Source: Cloacibacterium rupense (GTDB lineage: Bacteria; Bacteroidota; Bacteroidia; Flavobacteriales; Weeksellaceae). Taken from it: a stretch of DNA of 44,187 bases. The stretch spans positions 1 through 44,187 of the forward strand of contig NZ_BMLV01000008.1 of the NCBI RefSeq assembly GCF_014645495.1, read 5' to 3'. The notes under the pieces are model-generated. The model was not told where the DNA came from. It saw only the letters and a list, made by a program, of their open reading frames with translations, and made no database searches. A program made the position numbers and the translations under genes. This document shows, piece after piece, positions 25,478-36,700 of this stretch (positions within the stretch are counted from its first letter, which is position 1; each line of letters starts with the position of its first letter).

Positions 25478-28049
25478 AAAGTATGGTATACTGATAATGT
25501 GCTTAGGAATAATGTTCATCCTAAAAGGGCAAGAACAATCGTCCCTAAGCCAATTGTCTTCACCTGCCCAAAAACAAAACAATGAAAAACAAACTTTAGC
25601 TCAAGACCTAGAAGAAAAAGCTTTAGAATATAGAAATTGGCATCGACTAGTTAATGTCAGTTTAAGTCCAAATGGTCAATGGAGTTATTTTATCAAAAAG
25701 TATGATGACGGAAGAGGTGAAGGAGTATTGCAAAACACCCAAACTAAAGCTTTTGAAATATTTCCTCAACCAGCAGAGGTCTATTTGGATGATAAACACT
25801 TCATTTTAAGAGACCAACAAGGAAATCTTAAGTTTAAAAATTTAAGGTCTGGGAAAGAATGGAAAGAAAGCCAAGTGAAAAAATATGAATATCATCCCAT
25901 AAGTAAAAGTCTTTTGTTGATGAAAGCAGAAGAACTGTATTGGGTAGATGAAAACAATAGTCTTATCAAAAAATACATAAAAGTTTCGAGAATCGAACAA
26001 TTGACTACCCCAGAGCGAAAACTCATACAACAGCAATCACAAATTGTGCAGATTAACCTTAAAACACAAAAGGAAGAAATCATTTTGCCAATTGGTGAAA
26101 AGGAACAATTGCTTGCTTTTGGGGAGGATACTAAGGATGGAAAAACCCTATTTCTCATGAGAAAGTCCCAAGGTTATATATTGGAAAGTTATGGTATCAT
26201 GGGAAATCAATTCCTTAAAAAGAACATTACAGAAATAGTGAATGGGTATACCCAATTTAGTTTTAGGCCTCCGCATATCTTACTAGGTACAAAGTCTGTA
26301 ACATCCACATCAGGAGAGACTTCACAAAGGATAGAAGAATGGGATAGTAGTGATAGAGGTCTAGCACCTTTGATTGAAAGATACAGGAATTCCCAAGTAA
26401 ATGCGCTGATATATGATTTTTCTACTGATAAAACGAGAGAAAGCAATGCCGAAGATGGAGTAACCCGTAAGTTTATTGTTTTTGGAAATCGATATGCATT
26501 AGAGGTTTTAGATCTTGCGAATGAAGATTTTACCGATGAGCATTTAATCCCCAAAATAGAGCTTCGAAACCTTGAAACTCAAATGATAGAATGGGCTGTA
26601 GAAAAGACTACAGATTTTTATGTTATTGAACATCAACAAATTATTTATTATTTTGACCAAGGGCAATGGTGGATATATGATGGAAATACACATAAAACCC
26701 ATGGTATAACCGAGAAAGTTGAAGAACCATTTTACTATTACAGCAGACAAAGTAAAAAATACAAACAGCCTATTGATAAACCAGTATTTTCAAAGGATTA
26801 TCAAAAAGTTTATCTGACAAGTGCTTATAACATTTGGGAATATAATCTGAAAAAAAAGCAATTGATTAATCTTACGCAAAATAAAGATGAAAATCTTCAA
26901 TATAAAATTCAAAAATTTGGTAGCTCTAGAGTGGAGAATCTAAAATGGAATGATGTCCCCACATTACCACAAGATGAAATCATCATCCGCTTAAAAACTT
27001 CTGATGATTTTTTGGAAGGTCTGATGGTGTATCATAAAGAAAAACTCAAGATTATAGAACCTCTTCAAGGGAGTTCATTTGAAAGTATTATAATTGGAAA
27101 CACTGGCTTCAGCTATACCTTTGAAAATGGAAACACCCCCTTTCAGTTGAAAATGTATCAATGGAAAAGTATTTATCCTAAACCCAAAAACAATTCTAAT
27201 GTGGTATTGTTTCAATCTAATCAGGAGAATTACAAAAATGAAAGCTTTCCTAAGACAGAAGTCCTCACTTGGGAAAAAGAAAGCTCCTTACAAAAATATA
27301 CCAAGAACTATGCTACAGTAATCCTTCCCTCAGGCTATACTCCTAATAATAAATATCCAACAATAGTCCATTTGTATGAAAATAAAGCCAAGGAGTACAA
27401 GGACTTTGTCTATCCTAGTTGGTACAATCAGCAAGGAATGAACAGAAGCCTATTAGCTCAAAAGGGATACATCATTATACTACCAAGAATTACCTATTCT
27501 CAAAATGAGCCAGGGGCTTCTGCATTAAGATCAATAGAAGAAGCCATTGAAGAAGTGAAAAATAAATATTCAATAGATGTTAACAAGATAGGCATTGCAG
27601 GAGAGTCCTTTGGTGGATTTGAAACCAATTATATCATTACCAGAACGAAAAAATTTAAAGCTGCTGTAAGTGGAGTGTCAGTAGCAGACATCACTGCTTC
27701 CTATTTTTCATATAACACCAATTTTCTACGTCCTAATATATGGAGATTTACCAACCAGAGCTATAGATTGACGGGAAACTTCTATGAGTTGAAAGAAGTA
27801 TTTTATGAAAATAATCCTGTATTTCATGCCGATAAAATAGAAACACCTTTGTTGCTTTGGGCAGGCAAAGAAGATTACCACGTGAATTGGAACCAGAGTG
27901 TTGCTATGTATGTTGCTTTAGCAGGATTAAAGAAAGAGGTCAAACTCTTGCTTTTTCCTAAAGATGGACATGGACTATTACGTAAGTTTAACCAATTAGA
28001 GGCTACCCAAAGGATAATGGAGTGGTGGGATAAATATTTGAAGGAATGA
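25467..28049 (+). CDS. secreted S9-family (prolyl oligopeptidase-type) serine peptidase
   Basis: An 860-residue protein with an N-terminal signal (ILIMCLGIMFILKGQ). The large first part is probably a beta-propeller, as in S9 peptidases, though several WD-like segments are weak. The C-terminal alpha/beta-hydrolase domain has GESFGG with Ser714, Asp803 in AGKEDYHVN and His835 in KDGHGL, giving the full triad. S9 enzymes cleave short peptides, often after proline, or act as dipeptidyl peptidases. It shares the operon with SusC/SusD, so it probably processes the imported peptide in the periplasm or at the cell surface. A strong terminator lies 32 bp after the stop. Confidence 0.9.
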   Translation: MVIRKYGILIMCLGIMFILKGQEQSSLSQLSSPAQKQNNEKQTLAQDLEEKALEYRNWHRLVNVSLSPNGQWSYFIKKYDDGRGEGVLQNTQTKAFEIFPQPAEVYLDDKHFILRDQQGNLKFKNLRSGKEWKESQVKKYEYHPISKSLLLMKAEELYWVDENNSLIKKYIKVSRIEQLTTPERKLIQQQSQIVQINLKTQKEEIILPIGEKEQLLAFGEDTKDGKTLFLMRKSQGYILESYGIMGNQFLKKNITEIVNGYTQFSFRPPHILLGTKSVTSTSGETSQRIEEWDSSDRGLAPLIERYRNSQVNALIYDFSTDKTRESNAEDGVTRKFIVFGNRYALEVLDLANEDFTDEHLIPKIELRNLETQMIEWAVEKTTDFYVIEHQQIIYYFDQGQWWIYDGNTHKTHGITEKVEEPFYYYSRQSKKYKQPIDKPVFSKDYQKVYLTSAYNIWEYNLKKKQLINLTQNKDENLQYKIQKFGSSRVENLKWNDVPTLPQDEIIIRLKTSDDFLEGLMVYHKEKLKIIEPLQGSSFESIIIGNTGFSYTFENGNTPFQLKMYQWKSIYPKPKNNSNVVLFQSNQENYKNESFPKTEVLTWEKESSLQKYTKNYATVILPSGYTPNNKYPTIVHLYENKAKEYKDFVYPSWYNQQGMNRSLLAQKGYIIILPRITYSQNEPGASALRSIEEAIEEVKNKYSIDVNKIGIAGESFGGFETNYIITRTKKFKAAVSGVSVADITASYFSYNTNFLRPNIWRFTNQSYRLTGNFYELKEVFYENNPVFHADKIETPLLLWAGKEDYHVNWNQSVAMYVALAGLKKEVKLLLFPKDGHGLLRKFNQLEATQRIMEWWDKYLKE

Positions 28050-28081
28050 TTAATGACTTTGACAGAAAAAAATAATAAACT

Positions 28082-28116
28082 AAACCAACAGCAGAAATGT
28101 TGTTGGTTTTTGTTTT
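28082..28116 (+). terminator. Rho-independent terminator of the SusC-SusD-S9 operon
   Basis: A 12-bp stem, 28082-28093 with 28098-28109 (one G-U), is capped by a GAAA tetraloop and followed by TTTTTGTTTTT. It is an unusually clean example. Confidence 0.92.
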
Positions 28117-28406
28117 TATATATTTATAAATGACATAATCACTTATTAAATATAGTTAGATGAACTTAAATTCTTCTTAATAGATTGTCATCACTTAAAC
28201 AATTATGAAATGTTTTAGAATAATGAATTGGATGCAAAAATTTATAAATAGCAAAGAAAATAAATTAAATTCTATTTAAAATTCAAAATGAATAATCTTT
28301 TTTAGATTCTTGTAATAAGCTTAAAAGCTCTTATTGTTTGTATTTAACAGAAATTAATAATAAAATAAAAAAAAGTATTTTTGCGAAGATAAAAACACAA
28401 AGATAT
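28117..28406. other. intergenic stretch before the TPR regulators
   Basis: Very A/T-rich. A -7-like TATTTTTG (28376-28383) sits 24 bp before the ATG of the first TPR gene; no well-spaced -33 element was found. I see no gene or repeat otherwise. Confidence 0.4.
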
Positions 28407-29825
28407 ATGAAGAGCTACATTCTCATAATTTTTATATTTATTACGGGCAATGTATTTTCCCAAAAAAACGACATCATCAAAAGTATTGATGATAAAATAT
28501 CTTCACATAGAAACGCTAGATTAAATGATGAAACTTTAAATAAAGAGGCTGAACTTACAGAAATATATTACCAATCAAAAGAAAATAATTATGAAAAAGG
28601 ACAGCTTGATGCTATCTTATTACTTTGTAAATATTATATTTCTAGAAAAGAGAAGTATGATGAAGTAATAGACAAAGGGAAAATTGCAGAAAAAATTGCT
28701 ATTGAAACTGAAAGTAATTCTTTGCCTGTTATCAGAAATTTCTTGGGGATTGCTTTTACAGAATTAGGTCTTGAAGATGAAGGAAAAAAGAATTTTTTTA
28801 AAAGTATTAAGGATAGCAAAAATATATCTAATCAAGAGCAAAGAAATATTTTAAATTACAAAAATTATAAATATTTAGCGCTATATTATCAGCAAAAGCA
28901 AAAGAAAGATTCTGCATTTTTTTACCTTCAAAGAACTTTGCATGAATCTAGTGAAATTTCAAAAGGCTTCATTTTTAAAAATGACTATATTGTAGAAAGC
29001 CATTTAAAAATGGCGGAGTTTTATACACAAGAAAAGGCTTTAGATAAAGCAAGAAGTCATCTTGATTTTGTTTCTAAGATTAATAAAAACCCTTTTTTGA
29101 ATGCAGATTTTTTCTTTTTGATGGGAAAGTTTGCTCTTTTAAATAGAGATGAAAAATCATTTTTAAACTTTTATTCTAGAGCAGATTCATTGACCTCTAA
29201 AATTCATTATCCTACGCTAAAAGCTAGAGTTTATGGCGATATCGCAGATTATTATCATCGCAAAAATGACTTAAAAAAGCATGTCTATTATTTAAAGCTT
29301 AATAGTAAAATAAAGGATAGTATAGATAGGGTAATGAAATCTCAAATTAATAAAATTAATTTGAATGACTATGAAGAACATTCCTTTTCTACCCGAAATT
29401 TGATCTATGCATTATTACTGATTATTATTTTTATTGTTGTTTTGTTGAATGTCTATTCTAAAAATAATAATTTATTAGAAAAAGTTCCTATACCAATCTT
29501 GAAAAAGGATAATTGTGCTACTGACAAGAATCCCATATCCATTTCAGAATTAACTTGTCTAGCCCATGAAAATGATTCTTCTTTTTATATGAAATTTAAA
29601 GAAGTTTTTCCTTGCTTTGAGGAGAAAATTTTAAGTATTAACTCATCTTTAAAACCATTAGATTTAGAGATTTGTGCCTTTATAAAACTTAATTTTACTA
29701 CAAAGCAAATAGCTGCTATCAAAAATATTTCTGTGAGGGCAGTAGAAGGCAGAAAATACAGAATAAGAAAAGCACTTTTTATTTCTAAAGACGATAATAT
29801 GTACGTTTGGATGTCTAAAATCTAG
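28407..29825 (+). CDS. membrane TPR / LuxR-like HTH regulator, paralogue 1
   Basis: 472 residues from the ATG at 28407. I prefer this to a TTG at 28338 because it gives a standard signal peptide (MKSYILIIFIFITGNVFSQ), as in both paralogues. A helical TPR-like region (about 40-310) is followed by a membrane segment (LIYALLLIIIFIVVLL, about 332-347). The cytoplasmic part ends in a LuxR/GerE-like HTH: LDLEICAFIKLNFTTKQIAAIKNISVRAVEGRKYRIRKAL. This is the layout of Bacteroidota one-component sensors, with periplasmic TPRs and a cytoplasmic DNA-binding domain. The next paralogue starts 11 bp after its stop. Regulation of the adjacent surface-protein genes is plausible but only inferred. Confidence 0.8.
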   Translation: MKSYILIIFIFITGNVFSQKNDIIKSIDDKISSHRNARLNDETLNKEAELTEIYYQSKENNYEKGQLDAILLLCKYYISRKEKYDEVIDKGKIAEKIAIETESNSLPVIRNFLGIAFTELGLEDEGKKNFFKSIKDSKNISNQEQRNILNYKNYKYLALYYQQKQKKDSAFFYLQRTLHESSEISKGFIFKNDYIVESHLKMAEFYTQEKALDKARSHLDFVSKINKNPFLNADFFFLMGKFALLNRDEKSFLNFYSRADSLTSKIHYPTLKARVYGDIADYYHRKNDLKKHVYYLKLNSKIKDSIDRVMKSQINKINLNDYEEHSFSTRNLIYALLLIIIFIVVLLNVYSKNNNLLEKVPIPILKKDNCATDKNPISISELTCLAHENDSSFYMKFKEVFPCFEEKILSINSSLKPLDLEICAFIKLNFTTKQIAAIKNISVRAVEGRKYRIRKALFISKDDNMYVWMSKI

Positions 29826-29836
29826 AACATTTAACT

Positions 29837-31279
29837 ATGAAAAAAAATTATTTAATTTTTCTTTTTATTTTTCTTGGTTTAATAAAATTGTATTCTCAGA
29901 AACAATTAACTGAGAAACAGATTGATAGCTTACAAAATACAATTTACACTACAAATGCTAAAAATGCTGACAAGATAGAACAAATTTGCACCGAATTGTA
30001 TGATCAATCCAAAAAAATTGGTTACAAAAAAGGGCAGGTAGAAGCACTATTGCGGAAAACAGCTTTTAGAATTAATAGTAAAAACTATGAAAATGTACAG
30101 CAGTACTTAGATGAATGTGTAAACTTAGCCAATGAAATGCGAGATTATTTTTATCTTACTAAGGCAAAGGCTATGGAAGCCTCCATGTTGATGCATCTTC
30201 AGTTAAACAATGAAGGAAAAAGAACTTTGGATGAAAATATCAAGTTAATTCCAAAAATTAAGGACAAAAATAAGAGGCTTTTTATGGAGACTTATTATTA
30301 TGCTAGATATATACAACTCTATTCTGATTATAATGATTCTATTTTGCATTATTCTAAAAAAAGGCTAAAGGCTGCTTTATCTTTGCCTGATTCCGATATT
30401 GAAAAGCCTAGAATAATTGTTTCTACGGCAGGTTATTTAACACATTATTACAACGGAGAAAATATACAAAAAGCAGAATACTATTTAGATGTACAAAAAA
30501 AGTACCTTCACAAAACGGATAACCTTTTTGACTTGATCAATTACCATAAAAGAAAAGCCGATTTTATCTATGATCATCATAAAAATGAAAAAGGATATTT
30601 AGATAGTACTTTGTTTCATTTAAAAAAAGCAGAACTTTATGCGAAAATATACAACGATCCAGAATTCTTAGAGCTTATATATCCAGAAATAGCGCATATC
30701 TATGCAGACAAAAAAGAAATGGAAAAAGAAGCTTCGTATCTTAAAAAACATATAAATATTACAGATTCAATAATAAAAAATGATAATAAAACCATAAATG
30801 ATATTATTGACAAAAAAAACGCCAAACAATCTCTTAATAAAGATAAAAAGGGACTTAGTCAAAATCAATGGACATATTTTATTTTTTTACTATTTTTAAT
30901 TGTATTAATTTTATTTATCCTGCATATTCTTAATAAAAAGAAACAAAAAATTATTGCTCCTAATGGAGTTTTAGACAACAATGTATTAAATGAAGATATG
31001 CGTCTTAAAAAATTGGCATTAGAAAATAATATTGCTTTTTTTTCAAGTTTTTTAGAGGTTTATCCTAATTTTGGAAAAAATCTGTTAAAAATTAATTCTA
31101 CATTTACTCATTCTGAGATAGAATTTTGTGCATTATTAAGACTCGGTTTAAACTCGCTTCAAATTTCATCTGCAAAAAAAATGACGATAAGAGCTGTGGA
31201 TTCTAAAAAATATAGAATAAGGAAAAAATTGAATGTTCCTTCAGATGAAAATCTGTATGTATGGATGTCTAAAATTTAA
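29837..31279 (+). CDS. membrane TPR / LuxR-like HTH regulator, paralogue 2
   Basis: 480 residues with the same architecture as paralogue 1. A signal peptide (to LYSQ) is followed by the opening block LTEKQIDSLQNTIYTTNAKNADKIE, shared almost word for word with paralogue 3. TPR-like helices follow, then a membrane segment WTYFIFLLFLIVLILFILHIL (about 345-365). The HTH has EIEFCALLRLGLNSLQISSAKKMTIRAVDSKKYRIRKKL. It is closer to paralogue 3 than to paralogue 1, so there was probably an older and then a younger duplication. Its stop codon overlaps the ATG of the next gene by 1 base (TAATG). Confidence 0.82.
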   Translation: MKKNYLIFLFIFLGLIKLYSQKQLTEKQIDSLQNTIYTTNAKNADKIEQICTELYDQSKKIGYKKGQVEALLRKTAFRINSKNYENVQQYLDECVNLANEMRDYFYLTKAKAMEASMLMHLQLNNEGKRTLDENIKLIPKIKDKNKRLFMETYYYARYIQLYSDYNDSILHYSKKRLKAALSLPDSDIEKPRIIVSTAGYLTHYYNGENIQKAEYYLDVQKKYLHKTDNLFDLINYHKRKADFIYDHHKNEKGYLDSTLFHLKKAELYAKIYNDPEFLELIYPEIAHIYADKKEMEKEASYLKKHINITDSIIKNDNKTINDIIDKKNAKQSLNKDKKGLSQNQWTYFIFLLFLIVLILFILHILNKKKQKIIAPNGVLDNNVLNEDMRLKKLALENNIAFFSSFLEVYPNFGKNLLKINSTFTHSEIEFCALLRLGLNSLQISSAKKMTIRAVDSKKYRIRKKLNVPSDENLYVWMSKI

Positions 31280-32763
31280 TGATGAAAATAATGATGAAAA
31301 ATATTTACTTTCTTTTTTTTACTTTATTAAATGTAGCATTGTTTTCTCAAAACCAACTTACTAAAAAACAAATAGATAGTATTCAGAATACTATATTCAC
31401 CACCAATTCTGAGAATGCTAGTAAAATAGAGACTATAACTACAGATTTATATTATCAATCTAAAGAAATAAGTTATACAAAAGGGCAAATAAATGCCTTA
31501 TTGCGTAGAGCTGCTCATAGAGTAAATATCAAAGAGTTTGACAAAGTGCAACAAGACCTAAATGAAGCAATAAGTCTATCCGTAGAAGAAGATGATTATT
31601 ATTCTATGGCAAGAGCCAAAACGATAGAAGCTGCTATGCTAAACGCGCTGAAGTTATATTCGCAAACTCAAAAGGTATTAGATGAAAACATTAAATTAAT
31701 TCCGAAAATTAAAGACAAAAATAAGAGAAGATTGATGGAGACCTTCTTTTATGGCAGGTACATTAATTTATACGGAAACCAGAATATGGAAGATTTTGTG
31801 CATTATTACGCTACGAAAAGGTTAAAGTCGGCGCTGTTGCTTCCAAATACAGAAAAGGAAAAACCAATTGTTATCTTGTCCACCGCTAGATTATTTTGTA
31901 TTTATTATGCTACTGCCAAGAATTTTAAAAAATTAGAATATTACTTAAATCTTCAAGAAAAATATATCAATCAAACTGATAATTTGTTTGACCTTACATT
32001 TTATCATAAAACGAAGGCCGAATTTATATACAATTATCAAAAAAATCAAAAAGATTACCTGGATAGGGCTCTTGAACATTATAAGTTGGCGGAAAAATAC
32101 GCGGGACAATCTAATAATCTTATGTTAAAAGAAGCAATTTATCCTAATATTGCCAAAATTTATGAAGCCAAAAAAAATGAAGAAAAACAAGCTCAATATT
32201 TGAATAAATACACTGAACTAAAAGATACAGTGGTTAAAAAGGAAAATAAAACTATAGAGAAACTTGTGTTTCAGGCTGATGATGATAATATTAAACCAAT
32301 GCAGTTAACAACAAGATTGGTAAAACCAGAAGAAACAAAATCTGCGGTACTGTACCCTATTCTTATTATTTTATCGCTTATCTTGTTTTTTTTACTTTTC
32401 TACTATAAAAGGAGAAAAAGAGCTAGTAATGAATTTTATGGTAGTGTTGATTCTGGCGATGCATCTTTGGATGAAAAAAATAAAGAGCTTCGTCAATTGG
32501 CGCTAGAAAACAATATCGCTTTTTTGCCAAGTTTTTTAGAAGTATATCCTGAATTCAAAGAAAACATATTAAGAATTTACCCTGCTCTCAATAATTCTGA
32601 TATTGAGTTTTGCGCTCTATTAAAACTTAAACTCAACAGCCAGCAAATTTCATGGTCAAAAAAAATATCTCTAAGAGCTGTGGATTCTAAAAAATACAGA
32701 TTAAGAAAAAAATTAGGTGTTTTATCTAATCAAAATATTTATGAATGGCTTTCTAAAAAATAA
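31279..32763 (+). CDS. membrane TPR / LuxR-like HTH regulator, paralogue 3
   Basis: 494 residues. A signal peptide (to ALFSQ) precedes LTKKQIDSIQNTIFTTNSENASKIE and a TPR-like region that includes the conserved DENIKLIPKIKDKNKRRLMET. The membrane segment is LYPILIILSLILFFLLFYY (about 357-375). The C-terminal HTH contains IEFCALLKLKLNSQQISWSKKISLRAVDSKKYRLRKKL. It is translationally coupled to paralogue 2. An alternative start at 31285 or 31294 is possible because several ATGs cluster there. It is the last gene of the apparent three-gene operon. Confidence 0.82.
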   Translation: MMKIMMKNIYFLFFTLLNVALFSQNQLTKKQIDSIQNTIFTTNSENASKIETITTDLYYQSKEISYTKGQINALLRRAAHRVNIKEFDKVQQDLNEAISLSVEEDDYYSMARAKTIEAAMLNALKLYSQTQKVLDENIKLIPKIKDKNKRRLMETFFYGRYINLYGNQNMEDFVHYYATKRLKSALLLPNTEKEKPIVILSTARLFCIYYATAKNFKKLEYYLNLQEKYINQTDNLFDLTFYHKTKAEFIYNYQKNQKDYLDRALEHYKLAEKYAGQSNNLMLKEAIYPNIAKIYEAKKNEEKQAQYLNKYTELKDTVVKKENKTIEKLVFQADDDNIKPMQLTTRLVKPEETKSAVLYPILIILSLILFFLLFYYKRRKRASNEFYGSVDSGDASLDEKNKELRQLALENNIAFLPSFLEVYPEFKENILRIYPALNNSDIEFCALLKLKLNSQQISWSKKISLRAVDSKKYRLRKKLGVLSNQNIYEWLSKK

Positions 32764-32900
32764 ATTCTAAAATTGTCAAAATGTTAAAAAAATGCTATTT
32801 TTTGTGAGTTATTTTAGTTTTGTGTAGTATTTGAGTATTAAATTTAATATTTTGTGAAGAGTCGTCACGCTTGTGTAATGTCAAGGAAGTAATATAAAAG

Positions 32901-32908
32901 TAATTTTG
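32901..32908 (+). promoter_or_regulatory. -7-type promoter element TAATTTTG
   Basis: Matches TAnnTTTG 57 bp before the ATG of the unknown exported protein. The nearest upstream TTG (32871-32873) is 27 nt away, longer than usual, so only the -7 box is convincing. A second TAnnTTTG match is at 32815-32822. Confidence 0.35.
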
Positions 32909-32964
32909 CAGAGTGGTATTCTATATGAGAATATCGTTTTAAGACTATAGAAAAATTACTTTTG

Positions 32965-33627
32965 ATGTTAACTAAAATTGTAAATAAAATTGGGGCTTTT
33001 GGTTTTGTCATGAAAATGGCGAAATCTATCACATTTTTATGGGCAATATGTTTTAGCTTCACTCTTTCTGCTAAAATAAAAGAGATAAATTCTAAAACTA
33101 CTACTGTTATAAGTATGACAGGCGGTGTTATTATTTTTGAGTCTGATGATTTAAAAATAATAGGAAAAGTAGGAGTAAATGAGAATAGCTCTGAAAGTAA
33201 AAAAGCAGTAGTTTTCATATCAGAGGGTGCAGTAATTTATAATGGTGATTCTATAAGCAATGTATCAATTGTAGAATTAGAAAAGGCAAAAAAGTTTACT
33301 CCAAAAGCGAAAAAACGAACTTCTAATAAAACAATTGTCTCTAAGCCTAAATATAAATCTCAAAATACATTAGAGACAGATGTTTATTATACGTCTCAAA
33401 AAAGTTCTGAGAAATTTTCGCAAAAGCTAAAAGATAGAGTAGTTGTTTCACCTTGCAGAGTACAAACTTCTGCCAAAGCATTAGCGTCTTGTGTTAGTCT
33501 AACAACAAATTTACTTTCTTTATCAAAAAGTCAGGATGCTATTTACACGAATCCAAGTGTTAAAACTCACTATTTTTCTGGTAAATATTCTACAAGACCT
33601 CCTACACTTTTTCAATTTTTGAAATAG
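32965..33627 (+). CDS. exported protein of unknown function
   Basis: 220 residues from ATG at 32965; 33010 (MKMAKSITFLWAICFSFTLSA) is another start that would place the signal peptide at the very N-terminus. The mature part begins with a short beta-rich segment (TTVISMTGGVIIFESDDLKIIGKVGV, VVFISEGAVIYNGDSISNV). A Lys/Ser/Thr-rich linker and a Cys-containing stretch (VVSPCRVQTSAKALASC) follow. The end, VKTHYFSGKYSTRPPTLFQFLK, is basic. I recognise no family. It lies between the TPR regulators and the giant surface protein, so it may be part of a surface or export module. The function is open. Confidence 0.6.
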   Translation: MLTKIVNKIGAFGFVMKMAKSITFLWAICFSFTLSAKIKEINSKTTTVISMTGGVIIFESDDLKIIGKVGVNENSSESKKAVVFISEGAVIYNGDSISNVSIVELEKAKKFTPKAKKRTSNKTIVSKPKYKSQNTLETDVYYTSQKSSEKFSQKLKDRVVVSPCRVQTSAKALASCVSLTTNLLSLSKSQDAIYTNPSVKTHYFSGKYSTRPPTLFQFLK

Positions 33628-33752
33628 TTGCAAGTTCTACTTTGCAGCTTTATTTTCTAATTATTTTTCAAAAACACAAATTAATTATAGTTGCATACTG
33701 AGATTATTGGCTTTTCAGTCAATCTGTCTCGGTGTGTAATGAACACAAACAA

Positions 33753-36700
33753 ATGATGAAATTAATACAAATTATAACAATTTTCATTAATGTGAGCTTT
33801 ATTCTTGCATTATCAACAACTCAACTCTTTGGGCAGACTTGTTCCAAAACAGCAAACATTCCACCTAATGGTAGTTTAACAATAAACGGTATAAACGTAA
33901 CATCTTCTTCTTCAGGAGCAGTAACAAGTTATCCTATGGATTATCAAGTCTGTGGTACATCAAGTACACTTTTGTTAAGTGAAGGGGCATTGTATGTTGG
34001 TTCTGGAGCTTCTACTGCAAATTCTAGACCTTGGCAAACTACGCTTACGTTTTCAAAACCTGTAAACAACATCGTAATATTATTATCAGCTACTGGTAGT
34101 ATTCATAATGAAAAATTCGAATTTACATCTAATAATGGTACAATTACTGTTACTGATAATAGTAGCTGTTTTAGTACTGTTTCTGGGAATATTATTCTTT
34201 CTGGTCAAGGAGCTAGCTCTACCGGTACAGGCGGAGGAGGTATCTTTACTTTAACATCTCCAACTCCTTTTACCCAACTTGTTATGAAAGGTGATGGAGG
34301 AGACGGTGGATCGCTTCTCGCTATCTGTGAAACTTCAATCGAAGAGAGTTGTACAGGAACTTTTGATTCTGATGGAGATAATATTCCTGATGAATGTGAT
34401 TTAGATGATGACAACGATGGCATACTAGATACTGACGAGTGTATTCTTACTAACTTAGTATCAAATGGTAATTTTGAAACTAATTTTACTTCAGGATGGA
34501 CTAATGATGGGGGGTGGACTTATAATGCTACAGGGAAATATGTAGAGAATACTTCTTTTATTGGGTCGGCTAGTTTAGGAAATTTGACACAACTGCTAAG
34601 TAATTTGCCTCCAGCAAACATCCCTTTAACATTTACCTTAGGAGCTAAAGATGGTAGCACCAATTCTACAGGATTACTTCAGGTATTTTTAGGAGGAACA
34701 TTATATGCCACAGTTAATAATTCTACAGGAACGAGCAATAACATTACTTTAACATTAAGTAATGGTGCAACATCTAATTTTACTCCATTTACTGCAACAA
34801 GCACTACTACTTATGCCTCACAAACCTTTACAATAAATATTCCTTATTCAGGATCATCTTCAGGTTCTCTTACATTTAAAATGGGAGCTAACCAAATTGA
34901 TGACTGGTCTATTGATAATGTAAGCATTAATACTTGTGATTCTGATACAGATGGTATTCCAAATAATTTAGATTTAGACTCTGATAATGATGGTTGTCCA
35001 GATGCAATTGAAGGAGGTGGTAATTTTACTTCTATTCAGTTAACAAATGCTTCGGGTATAATTTCATCTCAATCCCCAAATCAAAATTTTGGAACAACTG
35101 TAGATGTAAATGGTATTCCACTAGTTGTTAGTTCTTCGGGACAAATAGTAGGGCAGTCACAAGATGATACTAAAAATGATTGTTTGGATTCTGATAATGA
35201 TGGATATCCGAATTGGATGGATTTAGACGATGATAATGATGGAATTCTTGATTCTAATGAATGTCCAAATGTTACTATTATTAACAATGGTACGTTTACT
35301 TCACCAGTTACAGAATGGACATTGGGTACAGGATGGGATACAACAACAGGAATCGCAAGAAATGAAAATGACAATGTCAATTCTAACCTTTCACAGACGC
35401 TTAACAATCTTAATGCAACTAATGGAACGTTAAAATTATCTTTCACTTTGGGTGCACAAGATGGTTTTAATAGTGGAGGTTATTCAGCTTCATTAAACAT
35501 CATTTTAAACGGAACTACTTATGCTACATTTACTAATGGTACAGTAAGGATTTTGGAATCTAACAATGTTACACAAACTTTATTTTCAGGTGCTACATCT
35601 ACATTTACACCTTTTTCAACAGCTCCAATATCAGGATATACCACACAGAATGTAACAATAACCATTCCATATATAGGTCCAAATTCTGCAACATTGACAT
35701 TTAATCACGGTGCAGGTTATGATGATTGGACTATTGACAATGTATCTATTGATACAAGTATATGTGACTTGGATGGTGATGGTATTTCTAATGAACTAGA
35801 TTTAGACTCTGATGGAGATGGTTGCCCAGATGCAATAGAAGGTGGTGCAACATTTACTACAAGTGATTTACAAAATTCATCTATGGCAGGTGGCAATTCT
35901 GGTGTAGGTTACATAGGTACTCCTATTTCTGTAACTCAAAATCTTGGCAATACTGTAGGCAATACCGCTACTACTATGGGTGTACCAACAATTGCAGGAA
36001 CGGGACAAACCATAAACAATGCTGCCAATTCTTTTGTGAATGATTGTATTACTACCACTTGTCCACCAGATCCTTATTCGGCAATGCAAACCTGGTGGCT
36101 ACCTAGTGCTGGAAACAAAGTAAGAATTGATTTTCAAACAGGAAACCCTATTTTAAACAATCCTTCAACAGGATTTTTAGGGCAAGGAGTTATTGGAGAT
36201 GGTCAGGAAGGGAATACGACTGTTACTCATCCCGTAACCGGAGAGTTACTTTTTGCGACAGATGGAAGCAACGTTTATAGAGCATCCGATGGCGCCAAAG
36301 CAACTGGATTTGCTGGTGGGAGTACCAGTTCTGCGGAAGCTGCTGCTGTGATTCCAGATCCACAAGGTGTTTTAGGAAGAGATTTTGTCATTTTTGGAAA
36401 CAGTGCAACGAGTAGTTTTGGATCAATCGTAAGAGCAAAATATAATCTGGAAACCAATACCATTCACAGCAAAGTGACTTATCTTTCTGGTTTAACTAGT
36501 GAAGCTTTAGAAGTAATACCTCATACCAATGGTACAGACTATTGGGTATTGGTAACCACTTCTGATCAAAAAACAAAATCGTTTTTATATTCAAAAGCTT
36601 CAGGGTTCAATACAACTCCAGTTTCTTCAATAGAGGTACCTTACGCAGAGAATAGTGCTACAAATTCATTTATTTCTTGGGATCCTAGAATACCAGGAAA

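Noticed and set aside
35230-35433. Small ORFs in other frames within the giant repeat genes and on their minus strands
   Set aside because: They arise from the repetitive Asp/Gly/Asn-rich codons of the main frame and have no start or composition of real genes.
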